Shown: positions 24,705 to 33,845 of the stretch, in pieces
Layout: each line of letters opens with the position of its first letter
How positions within the stretch are numbered: position 1 is the first letter of the stretch
NCBI RefSeq assembly: GCF_001618865.1
Contig: NZ_CP015136.1
Location: forward strand, 6,855,001-6,919,000
Source of the DNA: Luteitalea pratensis
Lineage (GTDB): Bacteria; Acidobacteriota; Vicinamibacteria; Vicinamibacterales; Vicinamibacteraceae
Direction of reading: 5' to 3'
DNA length: 64,000 bases
Made by a program: the position numbers and the translations under genes
Notes under the pieces: model-generated
Database searches by the model: none
What the model saw: the letters and a program-made list of their open reading frames with translations, nothing else
Told to the model about the DNA's origin: nothing

Positions 24705-25550
24705 ATGTCCCGATCGCGCATCGTCGCACTGGTGTGCCTTCTGCTGGGAGCGGGAGCCATGGCCGCCGTCCTGCTGCGAAACGCGCCGCCGCCGGGGACG
24801 GAACGGGCCAGCCTTCGACGCGATCAGGCGATTCGCGAACGGATCTACGCGGCGCTGCAACCAGTGCATCTCACCGGCTGCACGCTGAAGCGCATCGGCG
24901 AGGCGCATGACGGCGGGTACCTGATGTGCGCCAACCTGCTCGAGGCCGAGGCCGGCTACTCGTACGGCATCTCGAACTACGACGGCTGGGGCTGCGGCAT
25001 CTCCACCGGGCTCGGCGTGCCCGTGCACCAGTACGACTGCTTCGACCAACGCGTGCCGCGTTGCGAGGGCGGGCAGACGCGGTTCCATGCCGAGTGCATC
25101 GCCGCCTCGTCGAGCGTCGACGCGGAAGGCCGACGATTCGATTCGCTTGCCAGCCAGATCACCCGCAACGGCGATGCATCGCGACGGCTGGTCATGAAGA
25201 TGGACGTGGAGGGCGCCGAGTGGAGGAGCCTGCTCGCGACCCCTGACGAGGTCCTCGCGCGCATCGACCAGTTCACGATCGAGATGCACGCCAACGTGAC
25301 CGACGCGGCGACGCAGCAGCGTGTGATCGAAAAACTGAAGACGCACTTTCACGTCGCTCACCTCCATTTCAACAACTTCGGCTGCATGGCCACGTACCAT
25401 CCGATGCCGTCGTACGCATGGGAAGTCCTGTTCGTGAACAAGCGGTTGGCTTCCCCCACGACCGACACGAGTCCCATCACGCGGCCGGACCCGCTCGATG
25501 CCCCAAACAACCCCAACGTGGCGGACTGTCAGTACGCCCCCGGCTCCTGA
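24705..25550 (+). CDS. Membrane-anchored FkbM/METTL24-like methyltransferase domain protein
   Basis: 281 aa from the ATG at 24705, chosen because the frame from 24666 adds residues before a clear N-terminal anchor (IVALVCLLLGAGAMAAVLL). The soluble part has KRIGEAHDGGYLMC, YSYGISNYDGWGCG, VMKMDVEGAEWRSLL and FTIEMHAN, the pattern of Methyltransf_21/METTL24-like proteins. Orientation predicts the domain outside the cytoplasm. The substrate is unknown; nearby genes give no clue except the preceding exported methyltransferase-like gene. Confidence 0.7.
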   Translation: MSRSRIVALVCLLLGAGAMAAVLLRNAPPPGTERASLRRDQAIRERIYAALQPVHLTGCTLKRIGEAHDGGYLMCANLLEAEAGYSYGISNYDGWGCGISTGLGVPVHQYDCFDQRVPRCEGGQTRFHAECIAASSSVDAEGRRFDSLASQITRNGDASRRLVMKMDVEGAEWRSLLATPDEVLARIDQFTIEMHANVTDAATQQRVIEKLKTHFHVAHLHFNNFGCMATYHPMPSYAWEVLFVNKRLASPTTDTSPITRPDPLDAPNNPNVADCQYAPGS

Positions 25551-25574
25551 ACCCGGTTTCTGCGAAGGTTTGCC

Positions 25575-26348
25575 GTGCGTTACGTGGATCGCGTGGTCGT
25601 GGTGACGGGCGGCTCGCGCGGCATCGGTGAGGGCATCGTCCGGGCCTTCGTCGCCGAGGGTGCACGCGTGATCGCGGTCTCGAACGATCGCGAGGGCGGC
25701 GCGGCGCTGGCCGCCGCACTCGGCCCGACCTGCGCCCACGCCTGCGCCGACGTGCGGAGCGAAGACGCGCTCGCCGCGACGTTGGCCGATGTGCTCGACG
25801 CGCACGGCCGGCTGGACTGTCTCGTCAACAACGCCGGCACGCACCTCGCGCACCGACCCATCGACGCGATCACGCCCGAGCAATTGCGTGGCCTGCTCGA
25901 ACTCAACTTCGTGAGCCAGTTCGTGGCGTGTCGCCTGGCGCTGCCGGCACTGCGCCGCTCGAGCGGCTGCATCATCAACATGGCGAGCCTCGTCGCTTCG
26001 ATCGGCCAGGAACATGCCGTGGACTACGTCGCCACCAAGGGCGCCATCGTCGCCTTCACCAGGGCGCTCGCGATCGACGAGGCGCGGCACGGCGTCCGCG
26101 TCAACAGCGTCTCGCCCGGCAACATCGACACGCCATTGTGGCGGTCGTTCGCGGACGCGTCAGCAGATCCGAAGGCGATGCGCGAGGAGGGCGCGGCCGC
26201 GCAATGGCTGCCGCGGCTCGGCACGATCGACGAGGTTGGTCGACTGTGCGTCTACCTGGCCGCCGAAGCGACCTACACCACGGGCGTCGATCACGTCATC
26301 TCGGGCGGGGCGGAGCTGGGCTACGGGAGGAAAACGCCTAACGCCTAA
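25575..26348 (+). CDS. Short-chain dehydrogenase/reductase (SDR)
   Basis: 257 aa from a GTG at 25575. Classical SDR motifs are intact: TGGSRGIG (cofactor loop), NNAG, catalytic Ser in NMASLVAS, YVATK for the Tyr-xxx-Lys pair, and SPGNIDTP. It resembles the 17-beta-HSD14-like oxidoreductases; the substrate is open. The last codons (GRKTPNA) are encoded by a heptamer array that begins inside the gene, so the C-terminal tail is probably of repeat origin. Confidence 0.88.
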   Translation: MRYVDRVVVVTGGSRGIGEGIVRAFVAEGARVIAVSNDREGGAALAAALGPTCAHACADVRSEDALAATLADVLDAHGRLDCLVNNAGTHLAHRPIDAITPEQLRGLLELNFVSQFVACRLALPALRRSSGCIINMASLVASIGQEHAVDYVATKGAIVAFTRALAIDEARHGVRVNSVSPGNIDTPLWRSFADASADPKAMREEGAAAQWLPRLGTIDEVGRLCVYLAAEATYTTGVDHVISGGAELGYGRKTPNA

Positions 26349-26394
26349 TGCCTAGCGCCTACGGTTAATGCCTGACGCCTGACGGCTAATGCAT
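26334..26394. repeat. Heptamer array (ACGCCTA / ATGCCTG) overlapping the SDR 3' end
   Basis: Units ACGCCTA twice, ATGCCTA, GCGCCTA, a 6-bp unit, ATGCCTG, ACGCCTG and ACGGCTA are in tandem. The first two lie inside the SDR reading frame and supply its stop codon. Confidence 0.88.
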
Positions 26395-26461
26395 CTCCGA
26401 ACCGTTGGGCGCGTGACATTCGCAGGCCCGCCTCTCACGCTGGGGACTGCGAGGCGACGTT

Positions 26462-26520
26462 AAGGCCGGCTCTCCTTGGGCGCCGAACCGCGTAGCGCGA
26501 AGGTGGCCGAGCCCGGCCTC
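26462..26520. repeat. Composite palindromic element, copy 2
   Basis: It is nearly identical to 2269-2330 over about 60 bp (GGCCGGCTCTCC, GGGCGCCGAACCGCG, GAAGGTGGCCGAGCCCGGCC), but the leading GTAG and trailing CTAC are degraded. An AT-rich stretch with TGTGAAATTCTG follows at about 26553-26580 and resembles the octamer region at 40290-40392. Confidence 0.78.
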
Positions 26521-26584
26521 CGACGTGCGGGCCGCGCGCGGAATTGGTGGCGAAGTTCCGAAATTGTGAAATTCTGCGATCGCC

Positions 26585-27388
26585 ATGGCTACGGCACTCA
26601 CAATCGCGGGCAGCGACTCCGGCGGCGGCGCCGGCATCCAGGCAGACCTGAAGACGTTCGCCGCGCTGGGCGTGTTCGGCACCAGCGCCCTCACCGCCAT
26701 CACGGCCCAGAACACCACCGGGGTTCGTGACATGGTCATGGTGCCGACCGCGATGGTCGTGGCGCAGATCGCGGCCGTGCTCGAGGACATCGGCGCCGGC
26801 GCCATCAAGACCGGCATGCTGGGCACTCCCGAGATTGTCGAGGCAGTCGCGCGGTTGCTCAGGGATCGCGGCGCTGGCCCGTTGGTCGTCGACCCCGTGA
26901 TGATCGCCAAGAGCCTCGACCGCCTCCTCTCCGAGGATGCCGTCTCCGTCTTGATCAGGGATCTGCTGCCACTGGCAGCGGTCGTGACCCCCAATGCGCC
27001 TGAGGCGGAAGCACTGACGGGGCGAACCGTTCGCACCGAGGCGGAGGCCCGCGAGGCGGCGCGCCACCTGCACGACCTGGGACCTCGGGCCGTCATCGTC
27101 AAGGGCGGCCACCTCGACACCCCCGATGTCGTCGACGTGCTGTTTGACGGCCATGAGTTCCACGAGGCACGCGGCCCGCGCCATGTGACTCGAAACACGC
27201 ACGGCACCGGCTGCACCTTCGCCGCGGCCATCGCCGCCCATCTCTCGCTCGGCCATGACCTGCCGGAGGCGTTCCGTCGGTCCCGGATCTACCTCGATGG
27301 CGCCATCCGCCACGCGCCCGGCCTCGGCCACGGGGCGGGTCCGGTCGACCATTTCTGGAACGTCGAGCGCCGAACGCCGAGCGCCTGA
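26585..27388 (+). CDS. thiD: Hydroxymethylpyrimidine/phosphomethylpyrimidine kinase ThiD
   Basis: 267 aa, normal length. N-terminal TIAGSDSGGGAGIQADLKTF and C-terminal NTHGTGCTFAAAIAAHL (catalytic Cys and anion hole) are diagnostic. It phosphorylates HMP and HMP-P for thiamine synthesis. No TPP riboswitch is visible upstream and no other thiamine gene is adjacent. The final residues (ERRTPSA) are encoded by CGAGCGC/CGAACGC heptamers that run out of the gene, as in the SDR gene upstream. Confidence 0.93.
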   Translation: MATALTIAGSDSGGGAGIQADLKTFAALGVFGTSALTAITAQNTTGVRDMVMVPTAMVVAQIAAVLEDIGAGAIKTGMLGTPEIVEAVARLLRDRGAGPLVVDPVMIAKSLDRLLSEDAVSVLIRDLLPLAAVVTPNAPEAEALTGRTVRTEAEAREAARHLHDLGPRAVIVKGGHLDTPDVVDVLFDGHEFHEARGPRHVTRNTHGTGCTFAAAIAAHLSLGHDLPEAFRRSRIYLDGAIRHAPGLGHGAGPVDHFWNVERRTPSA

Positions 27389-27572
27389 GGCCTCGCGTCG
27401 ACCTGAAGGTCGACGCCTACAGTCGATCTAACGCTAGAGAAAGCCTTCAGATCGCGGGACGCTGCGGTAGCCTGCAGCCACGACGCGTGGCGGTCTGGGC
27501 CGGCTCGGCCGAGGTCTGTAGCCGCCGACCTTCAGGTCGGCGGTCCCGGTACCCGGAACCCGGTTCCCGTCG
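27364..27572. repeat. thiD-moaE intergenic repeats: heptamers and two GTAG hairpins
   Basis: 27364-27391 is CGAGCGC, CGAACGC, CGAGCGC, CTGAGGC, starting inside thiD. 27394-27420 is a hairpin with stem-loop GTCGACCTGAAGGTCGAC and its GTAG lead on the minus strand. 27518-27543 is GTAG followed by CCGCCGACC/GGTCGGCGG. 27545-27572 is CCCGGTA, CCCGGAA, CCCGGTT, CCCGTCG. Confidence 0.85.
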
Positions 27573-27599
27573 TCGAGGCGAGCGCAGCGAGCCGAGTCG

Positions 27600-27605
27600 T
27601 ATACT
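27600..27605 (+). promoter_or_regulatory. Probable -10 element of a leaderless moaE transcript
   Basis: TATACT ends three bases before the moaE ATG, which would place the transcription start on or beside the start codon. No Shine-Dalgarno sequence is visible and no clear -35 is seen. Confidence 0.45.
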
Positions 27606-27608
27606 GAG

Positions 27609-28115
27609 ATGTTGCTGCCGTTCGCGATTTCCGCAGATCCGCTCGACCTTGCCGGCGTGCTGGCGCTTGCGCAGCATCGGCACGCGCTGCAGGCCCGCCG
27701 CGACGATGTGGAGGGGCCAGGTGCGGTGGTGTTGTTCGTGGGTGCGGTGCGCGGACGTCATCAGGGCCAGGAGGTGCGGGCCCTCACGTACGAAGCCTAC
27801 GAACCACTCGCGGTCGGATCCTTCGAGCGCATCAGCGGGGAGGCCGCGGCACGAGTGCCGGGCGTGGTGCTCTGCATCCACCACCGGATCGGGACCCTCG
27901 AGGTCGGCGAGCCTTCGATCGTGATCGCGGCGGTCGCCGCCCATCGTGCCGAGGCCTATGCCGCGTCGCGATTCGCGATCGAGCGGGTCAAGCAGATCTC
28001 GCCGGTGTGGAAGCGGGAACACCTCGTGGACGGCCTGTCGTGGGTCGAGGGGGCCACGGTCGATCCCGATGACCCCGCTCCGCTCGAGGAGGCCTGGAGG
28101 CGCGCATGTCCGTGA
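27609..28115 (+). CDS. moaE: Molybdopterin synthase catalytic subunit MoaE
   Basis: 168 aa. Family motifs are GAVVLFVGAVRG (substrate region), LTYEAYEPLA, HHRIGTLEVGEPSIVIAAVAAHR and the catalytic-lysine region VKQISPVWKRE. It transfers sulfur from MoaD thiocarboxylate to cyclic pyranopterin monophosphate to form molybdopterin. The order is moaE then moaD with a 10-nt overlap, ensuring paired expression. The MobA-like gene at 17 kb would act later in the pathway. Confidence 0.92.
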   Translation: MLLPFAISADPLDLAGVLALAQHRHALQARRDDVEGPGAVVLFVGAVRGRHQGQEVRALTYEAYEPLAVGSFERISGEAAARVPGVVLCIHHRIGTLEVGEPSIVIAAVAAHRAEAYAASRFAIERVKQISPVWKREHLVDGLSWVEGATVDPDDPAPLEEAWRRACP

Positions 28116-28351
28116 CGGTGCGGTTGTTTGCCCGCCTGCGTGAGATTGCCGGCACCGACGAACTGAGTCGTCCGGTCGGTGCACCGGCAACCGTGGCCGA
28201 CGTATGGCAGGGGATGACGGGGGAATGGCCAGCCCTGACGCCCTACGCCGGCAGCCTGTCGTGCGCCGTCAACGCGCAGTACGCGCGCATGACGACGGCC
28301 GTTCAGGACGGAGATGAGGTCGCGTTCCTTCCGCCGGTCTCCGGCGGGTAG
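28106..28351 (+). CDS. moaD: Molybdopterin synthase sulfur carrier subunit MoaD
   Basis: 81 aa with the ubiquitin-like beta-grasp pattern VTVRLFARLREIAG...DGDEVAFLPPVSGG. The C-terminal Gly-Gly needed for thiocarboxylation is present and terminal. It overlaps moaE by 10 nt. A heptamer array starts two bases after the stop. Confidence 0.93.
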   Translation: MSVTVRLFARLREIAGTDELSRPVGAPATVADVWQGMTGEWPALTPYAGSLSCAVNAQYARMTTAVQDGDEVAFLPPVSGG

Positions 28352-28353
28352 GC

Positions 28354-28471
28354 GGCGAACGCAGAACGCCGAACGCAGGACGTCGAAGCCGAACACATGT
28401 GTAGCCGCCGGACTTGTCCGGCGGTCTGTAGGCCGTAGGCCGTAGGCAACAGGCTGTAGGGCCGTAAGGCA
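28354..28471. repeat. moaD-prfA intergenic repeats: two heptamer arrays around a GTAG hairpin
   Basis: 28354-28395 reads CGAACGC, AGAACGC, CGAACGC, AGGACGT, CGAAGCC. 28401-28424 is GTAG plus the hairpin CCGCCGGACTTGTCCGGCGG. 28426-28471 reads CTGTAGG, CCGTAGG twice, CAACAGG, CTGTAGG. The whole gap between the two genes is repeat sequence. Confidence 0.88.
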
Positions 28472-28477
28472 ATTCCA

Positions 28478-29563
28478 ATGTTGGACAAGCTCGCGTCGGT
28501 CGAGGCGCAATACAACTACCTGATGGGCCTCATCGCCGACCCGGCGGTGCAGGCCGACGCGCAGGCGTACCGGACCCACACCAAGACCCTGTCGGAACTG
28601 CAGGAACTGGTGGACGCGTACCGGTCGCTGAAGTCGCTCGAAGAGCAGCTGGCGCAGGCGCGTGAGCTGGTCGCCGGCGGCGACGCGGACATGGCGGCGC
28701 TCGCGCGCGAGGAACTCGCCGACCTGGAGCCCCGGCACGCGACGCTGCTCGAGCACGTCAAGTTCCTGCTGATCCCGAAGGACCCCAACGACGCCAAGAA
28801 CGTCGTCCTCGAAGTGCGGGGCGGGACCGGCGGCGAGGAAGCGGCGCTGTTTGCCGCGGAGCTGTTCCGCATGTATGCGCGCTACGCGGAGCGCCAGGGC
28901 TGGAGGTTCGAGGTCATGTCCACCAGCGACGCCGATGCCGGCGGCATGAAGGAAGGCATCGCGACGATCGAGGGCAAGCAGGTCTACAGCCACCTGAAGT
29001 ACGAGAGCGGCGTGCATCGCGTGCAGCGTGTCCCCGCGACCGAGGCCAGTGGCCGCATCCACACCTCGACGGCGACCGTGGCGGTGTTGCCGGAGGCCGA
29101 GGAAGTCGACATCCAGATCAACGACAAGGACCTGCGCATCGACACGTTCTGCTCCAGCGGGCCCGGTGGCCAGAGCGTCAACACGACCTATTCGGCGGTG
29201 CGCATCACGCACATCCCGACCGGGACCGTCGTGTCACAGCAGGACGAGAAGTCGCAGATCAAGAACCGCGCGAAGGCGATGAAGGTGCTGCGCTCGCGAC
29301 TCTACGAGATGGAAATGCGCAAGCAGCAGGACGCGATTGCCAAGGACCGCAAGAGCCAGGTCGGCACCGGCGAGCGATCCGAGAAGATCCGGACCTACAA
29401 CTTCCCACAGAGCCGGATCACCGATCACCGGGTGAACTTCACCACCCACCAGCTCGGCGGGGCCATGGACGGCGACCTGCACGAACTGATCGATCAGGTC
29501 ACCACGTTCTACCGCTCGGAACTGCTGAAGGACGCGAGCCGCACCGAAGCGGTGGACGCCTGA
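28478..29563 (+). CDS. prfA: Peptide chain release factor 1
   Basis: 361 aa, normal length. The codon-recognition tripeptide of RF1 is PAT (186-188) in RVPATEASGRIHTS, and the GGQ hydrolysis motif is at 230-232 in SSGPGGQSVNTT. It reads UAA and UAG, leaving UGA to RF2; this fits with tRNA-Sec in the genome. It is followed after 2 nt by prmC, which methylates the GGQ glutamine. Confidence 0.96.
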   Translation: MLDKLASVEAQYNYLMGLIADPAVQADAQAYRTHTKTLSELQELVDAYRSLKSLEEQLAQARELVAGGDADMAALAREELADLEPRHATLLEHVKFLLIPKDPNDAKNVVLEVRGGTGGEEAALFAAELFRMYARYAERQGWRFEVMSTSDADAGGMKEGIATIEGKQVYSHLKYESGVHRVQRVPATEASGRIHTSTATVAVLPEAEEVDIQINDKDLRIDTFCSSGPGGQSVNTTYSAVRITHIPTGTVVSQQDEKSQIKNRAKAMKVLRSRLYEMEMRKQQDAIAKDRKSQVGTGERSEKIRTYNFPQSRITDHRVNFTTHQLGGAMDGDLHELIDQVTTFYRSELLKDASRTEAVDA

Positions 29564-29565
29564 CC

Positions 29566-30405
29566 GTGCGTCGCGCCGTCGCTGCCGCCCGGGCCCGCCT
29601 GCTCGCGGCCGGCCTGGACCAGCGCCACGCCCACCTCGACCCCGAGGTGCTCGCGCGCCACGTCCTGCAGTGGGATCGCGCCACCTGGATCACGCGCGCC
29701 GACGAGCCGGCCTCGTCCGAATTCCTCTCGGCCTTCGACGTGCTGATCGCGCGCCGCGCGGCGCGCGAACCGGTGGCCTACATCATCGGGACGCGCGAGT
29801 TCTACGGCCGCGACTTCCTCGTCAACCCGGACGTCCTCATTCCGCGGCCCGAGTCCGAGCTCATCATCGACTACGCCCTGCAACGTGTCCCGGCAAGCGG
29901 GTTCGTGCGTGTCGTGGACGTGGGGACGGGCAGTGGCGCCCTCGGCCTGACGCTCGCCTGCGAACGGCCGGCATGGCACGTCGAGGTGACCGACGTCTCT
30001 GCCGCGGCGATCGCGGTAGCCCGCCGGAATGCCCGCGCGTTCAACGTTGCGGATCGGATGACGTTCCTGATCGGCGACCTGCTCGAGCCGACGATGGGGC
30101 TGTTCGACGTGATCGTCTCGAACCCGCCGTACGTGGCGCGGCGAGACGCGCCGGGCATGATGCCCGACGTCCGCGATCACGAACCGCATGTGGCGTTGTT
30201 CGGGGGGCAGGACGGCATGGACATCCCGCGCCGGCTGCTGTCGCAGGCGGCCGAACGGCTGGCGCCCGGCGGCTGGATGGCGATGGAGTTTGGCTACGGA
30301 ATGCAGGAACCGGTGGAGCACGCCGCGCGCGAGGCCGGTCTCGAGATCCAGGAAGTACTGGAGGATCTCCAGGGTATTGCCCGGACACTCGTCGCTGGCC
30401 GCTGA
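29566..30405 (+). CDS. prmC: Release factor glutamine methyltransferase PrmC (HemK)
   Basis: 279 aa from a GTG two bases after the prfA stop. An N-terminal helical RF-binding domain precedes motif I VVDVGTGSGALGL (116-128) and the catalytic NPPY (186-189). It methylates Gln231 of the GGQ in RF1/RF2. prfA-prmC is a widely conserved pair, so the assignment is firm. Confidence 0.94.
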   Translation: MRRAVAAARARLLAAGLDQRHAHLDPEVLARHVLQWDRATWITRADEPASSEFLSAFDVLIARRAAREPVAYIIGTREFYGRDFLVNPDVLIPRPESELIIDYALQRVPASGFVRVVDVGTGSGALGLTLACERPAWHVEVTDVSAAAIAVARRNARAFNVADRMTFLIGDLLEPTMGLFDVIVSNPPYVARRDAPGMMPDVRDHEPHVALFGGQDGMDIPRRLLSQAAERLAPGGWMAMEFGYGMQEPVEHAAREAGLEIQEVLEDLQGIARTLVAGR

Positions 30406-30415
30406 GGGCGGATCA

Positions 30416-30570
30416 CGGAATGCCGGAATGCCGAGAATGCCGGAATGTCGAGAGCATTCAGGCTGTCGTCATGACCAGCGATGCTCAAACGCCGGAATGC
30501 CGAATGTCGAAGGCATCGTGGTTGTCGACATTGCAGCATTTCGGCATTTTCGGCATTTCGGTGCGGGGCC
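30416..30570. repeat. CGGAATGC octamer region with inverted TGTCGAA core
   Basis: Several CGGAATGC/CGAGAATGC units are followed by CGAATGTCGAAGGCAT and its inverted match GTCGACATTGCAGCATTTCGG, ending in CATTTCGG repeats. Related sequence occurs at 36378-36413, 47588-47615, 50465-50495 and 60478-60557. Confidence 0.75.
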
Positions 30571-30588
30571 GTGGTCGAGGCCGCGGGC

Positions 30589-30933
30589 CTAACCGGGCGG
30601 CCAGCCCAGCCGTCGCCCCGCGAGCAAATGCAGGTGGATGTGGAATACGGTCTGGCCGGCGTCCGCGTTGCAGTTGATCACCGTCCGGAAACCGCCGTCC
30701 GCGTATCCCCGTTCGCGCGCAATCTGCGCTGCCCGGTAGTGCATCGTCCCCACGAGCGTCGCGTCCTCCGGCGTCATGTCGTTCAGTGTTCCGATGTGCC
30801 GCCGCGGGATGACGAGGCAGTGCAGCGGCGCCTGCGGATTGATGTCCTCGAACGCCACGAGGTCGGCGTCCTGGTAGATCACCTTTGCCGGAATGTCGGC
30901 CGAGGCGATGCGGCAGAACAGGCAACTGGACAT
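30589..30933 (-). CDS. HIT-family (HinT-like) nucleotide hydrolase
   Basis: 114 aa, typical HinT length. The histidine triad HIHLHLLAG is at 98-106 with N-terminal CLFCRIA (zinc-type cysteines) and NPQAPLHCLVIPRRHI. It hydrolyses AMP-linked phosphoramidates. It is convergent with prmC and preceded upstream by a heptamer array and a GTAG hairpin. Confidence 0.9.
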   Translation of the reverse strand: MSSCLFCRIASADIPAKVIYQDADLVAFEDINPQAPLHCLVIPRRHIGTLNDMTPEDATLVGTMHYRAAQIARERGYADGGFRTVINCNADAGQTVFHIHLHLLAGRRLGWPPG

Positions 30934-30949
30934 CCGCGAATCATAGAAC

Positions 30950-31020
30950 GGGCACCGGGTACCGGGTACCGGGTACCGGCTGGCGGCGGTGGGCGTAGGC
31001 GTCGACCTTCAGGTCGACGC
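30950..31020. repeat. GGGTACC heptamers plus GTAG hairpin upstream of ileS
   Basis: 30950-30979 is GGGCACC and three GGGTACC units. 30995-31020 is GTAG followed by the hairpin containing GTCGACCTTCAGGTCGAC. The hairpin ends 26 bases before the ileS ATG. Confidence 0.88.
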
Positions 31021-31031
31021 GCCTGAACCGT

Positions 31032-31037
31032 TACAAT
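31032..31037 (+). promoter_or_regulatory. Possible -10 element of ileS
   Basis: TACAAT ends nine bases before the ileS ATG, overlapping the space where a leader would be; a short GAAGG also precedes the ATG. Either a leaderless start or a chance match is possible. Confidence 0.35.
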
Positions 31038-31046
31038 TGAAGGTTC

Positions 31047-33845
31047 ATGGCCGACTGGAAGAACTCCGTCAACCTGCCCCGCACCGACTTCCCCATGAAG
31101 GCCAACCTGCAGGTGGCCGAACCGGCGGCGATTGCCCGCTGGGAATCCATGGACCTGTACGGGCAGATTGCGCGCGCGCGCGCCGGGCGGCCGAAGTACG
31201 TGCTGCACGACGGGCCGCCGTACGCCAACGGCCAGATCCACATCGGGCACGCGATGAACAAGATCCTCAAGGACTTCGTCGTCAAGTCGAAGTCCATGGC
31301 CGGCTTCGACGCCCCATACGTGCCGGGCTGGGATTGTCACGGCCTGCCCATCGAGCTTCAGGTGGACAAGGAGCTCGGATCGAAGAAGCGCGACATGAGC
31401 CTGGCCGACATCCGGCGCGCGTGTCGCGCCTATGCCGAACGCCATGTGGCGGAACAGTGCGCCGATTTCAAGCGGCTCGCCGTCTTCGGCGACTGGGAGC
31501 ACCCGTACCTGACGATGCGGTACGAGTTCCAGGCAGCGATCGTCCGCGCGCTCGGCAGGTGCGTCGAGGATGGACTCGTCTACAAGGGCAAGAAGCCCGT
31601 GTACTGGTGCATCTCCGACCGCACTGCCCTCGCCGAGGCTGAGGTCGAATACGCGAACCATTCGTCGCCGTCGATCTATGTCGAGTTCAAGCTGGACCCA
31701 CGTGACGCCGCGGCTCTGGCCGCCCGCGTGCCGGCGCTCGGCGGCCGCGACGTGTCCGTGCTCATCTGGACTACGACCCCGTGGACGATCCCGTCCAACC
31801 TGGCGATCGCGTTCCAGCCCGGGTTCGACTATGCGGCGTACGACGCCGACGGCCGCCTCGTCATCGTCGCCGAGGCGCTGGCCGACGCCACGTTTGCCAA
31901 GGTCGGTCGTGTCCCCGGCGAACCGGCCGCGCGCATGCAGGGCGCGGTCTTCGATCGGATCCGCTTCGTGCACCCGCTCTACGGGCGCGAGTCGCTCGGT
32001 GTCCTGGCCGACTACGTCACGCTCGAGCAGGGCACGGGAGCGGTGCACACCGCGCCTGGCCACGGCGCCGACGACTTCAACACCGGCCAGCGCTATGGCC
32101 TCGAGACGTACGCGCCGATCGGGCCGTCCGGCGAGTTCCTCGACAGCGTCGAGCTGTTTGGCGGACTGAAGGTGTGGGACGCCAACCCGAAGGTGGTCGA
32201 GGCGCTACGCGAGCGCGGCGCGCTGTGGTTCAGCGAGAAGCACGAGCACCAGTATCCGCATTGCTGGCGTTGCCACAAGCCGCTGATCTTCCTGGCGACG
32301 CCACAGTGGTTCATCGAGATGGACCACGACGGCTACCGCGAAAAGGCGCTCGAGGCGGTCACGCGCGTCGAGTGGCTGCCGCCCTGGGGCGAGGAGCGGC
32401 TCCACAACATGCTCGCGAACCGGCCGGACTGGTGCATCTCGCGTCAACGCGCGTGGGGTGTGCCGATCCCGGCCGTCACGTGCACGACGTGTCGCGAGTC
32501 GATGCTCACCACGGCGTTGACCACCCGCGCGGCGGATGTCTTCGCGCAGCACGGCGCCGACGCCTGGTACGAGCGGCCGATCGGGGAGTTCCTGCCCGAC
32601 GGCCTCAGCTGCGCGCATTGTGGCGGCACGTCGTTCGAGCGGGAGCGCGACATTCTCGACGTCTGGTTCGATTCCGGGACCAGCCACGAGGCGGTCCTCG
32701 CTGTCCGCCCTGATCTGCAGTGGCCGGCCGACATGTACCTCGAAGGCAGCGACCAGTACCGCGGCTGGTTCCAGAGCTCGCTGCTGGTCGCGCTCGGCAC
32801 GCGTGGCGATGCGCCGTATCGGTCAGTGATCACACACGGATTCGTCGTCGACGAGGATGGCCGCAAGATGTCCAAGTCGCGCGGCAACAACGTCGTGCCG
32901 CAGCAGGTGATCGAGCAGAGCGGCGCGGAAGTGCTCCGGCTGTGGGTGGCGATGGTCGACTACACGGAAGAAGTGCGCCTCGGCAAGCAGATCCTGGCGC
33001 GCACCGTGGAGGCGTACCGCAAGATCCGCAACACGGTGCGCTATCTCGCCGCCAACATGTACGACTTCGATCCGTCGACGGACCTGGTGGCGCACGCCGA
33101 TCTGCTCGAGGTCGATCGGTACGCGCTCGCCCGCTACGCCGATGCGGCGGTGAAGATGCGCGCCGCGTACGACCGGTTCGACTTCCAGACGATCTTCCAC
33201 GAGCTCAACCGCCTCGCCGTGGTGGACCTCAGCGCGTTCTACTTCGACGTCTCCAAGGATCGACTGTACACGTTCGGCGCGGCATCGCAGGCGCGCCGCT
33301 CGGCGCAGACGGCGATGTACCTGATGGCCGACGGCCTGGCACGGCTGCTCGCGCCGATCCTGCCCGTGACCGCCGACGAACTCTGGCGGGTGCTGCCCGG
33401 CACACGCGAACCGTCGGTGCACATGACGCTGTTTGCCGAGGGCGTCGAGGCCTGGCAGGACGACGCGCTCGTGAGTCGCTATGCGACGCGACTCGAGATC
33501 CGCGACCTGGTGAACGCGAAGCTCGAGGAGCAGCGGCAGGCGAAGGTGATCGGGACGTCGCTCGAGGCGGCGATCACGGTGGCGGGCACCGGCCGCTTCG
33601 CCGACGTGTTGAACGGACTCGGCCCGGACGAGGTCGCCGCCTTCTGCATCGTGAGCGAGGCGACGGTGGCAGCACCAGCGGCGGACCAGCCGGCCGATTC
33701 GCTCGTCGTAACGGTGAGGCGTGCCGCCGGCGAGAAGTGCCAGCGCTGCTGGCGGTACGTCGCCGGCATCGCCGCCGCGGCCACCGTCGAAGGCCTGTGT
33801 GATCGCTGCGTCGATGCGCTTGGCCTGGGAAGCGACGCGGCATGA
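31047..33845 (+). CDS. ileS: Isoleucine-tRNA ligase
   Basis: 932 aa. Class I signatures HIGH (65-68) and KMSKS (607-611) are intact, with the editing CP1 domain between them and the C-terminal zinc site CQRCWRY...LCDRC. It charges tRNA-Ile and proofreads valine. The stop overlaps the lspA start (ATGA), so ileS-lspA-lgt-rluD form one operon; ileS-lspA linkage is common in bacteria. Confidence 0.97.
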   Translation: MADWKNSVNLPRTDFPMKANLQVAEPAAIARWESMDLYGQIARARAGRPKYVLHDGPPYANGQIHIGHAMNKILKDFVVKSKSMAGFDAPYVPGWDCHGLPIELQVDKELGSKKRDMSLADIRRACRAYAERHVAEQCADFKRLAVFGDWEHPYLTMRYEFQAAIVRALGRCVEDGLVYKGKKPVYWCISDRTALAEAEVEYANHSSPSIYVEFKLDPRDAAALAARVPALGGRDVSVLIWTTTPWTIPSNLAIAFQPGFDYAAYDADGRLVIVAEALADATFAKVGRVPGEPAARMQGAVFDRIRFVHPLYGRESLGVLADYVTLEQGTGAVHTAPGHGADDFNTGQRYGLETYAPIGPSGEFLDSVELFGGLKVWDANPKVVEALRERGALWFSEKHEHQYPHCWRCHKPLIFLATPQWFIEMDHDGYREKALEAVTRVEWLPPWGEERLHNMLANRPDWCISRQRAWGVPIPAVTCTTCRESMLTTALTTRAADVFAQHGADAWYERPIGEFLPDGLSCAHCGGTSFERERDILDVWFDSGTSHEAVLAVRPDLQWPADMYLEGSDQYRGWFQSSLLVALGTRGDAPYRSVITHGFVVDEDGRKMSKSRGNNVVPQQVIEQSGAEVLRLWVAMVDYTEEVRLGKQILARTVEAYRKIRNTVRYLAANMYDFDPSTDLVAHADLLEVDRYALARYADAAVKMRAAYDRFDFQTIFHELNRLAVVDLSAFYFDVSKDRLYTFGAASQARRSAQTAMYLMADGLARLLAPILPVTADELWRVLPGTREPSVHMTLFAEGVEAWQDDALVSRYATRLEIRDLVNAKLEEQRQAKVIGTSLEAAITVAGTGRFADVLNGLGPDEVAAFCIVSEATVAAPAADQPADSLVVTVRRAAGEKCQRCWRYVAGIAAAATVEGLCDRCVDALGLGSDAA

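Noticed and set aside
26349-26584. TPP riboswitch upstream of thiD
   Set aside because: No THI-box-like sequence is recognisable; the gap holds repeats and an AT-rich octamer stretch.
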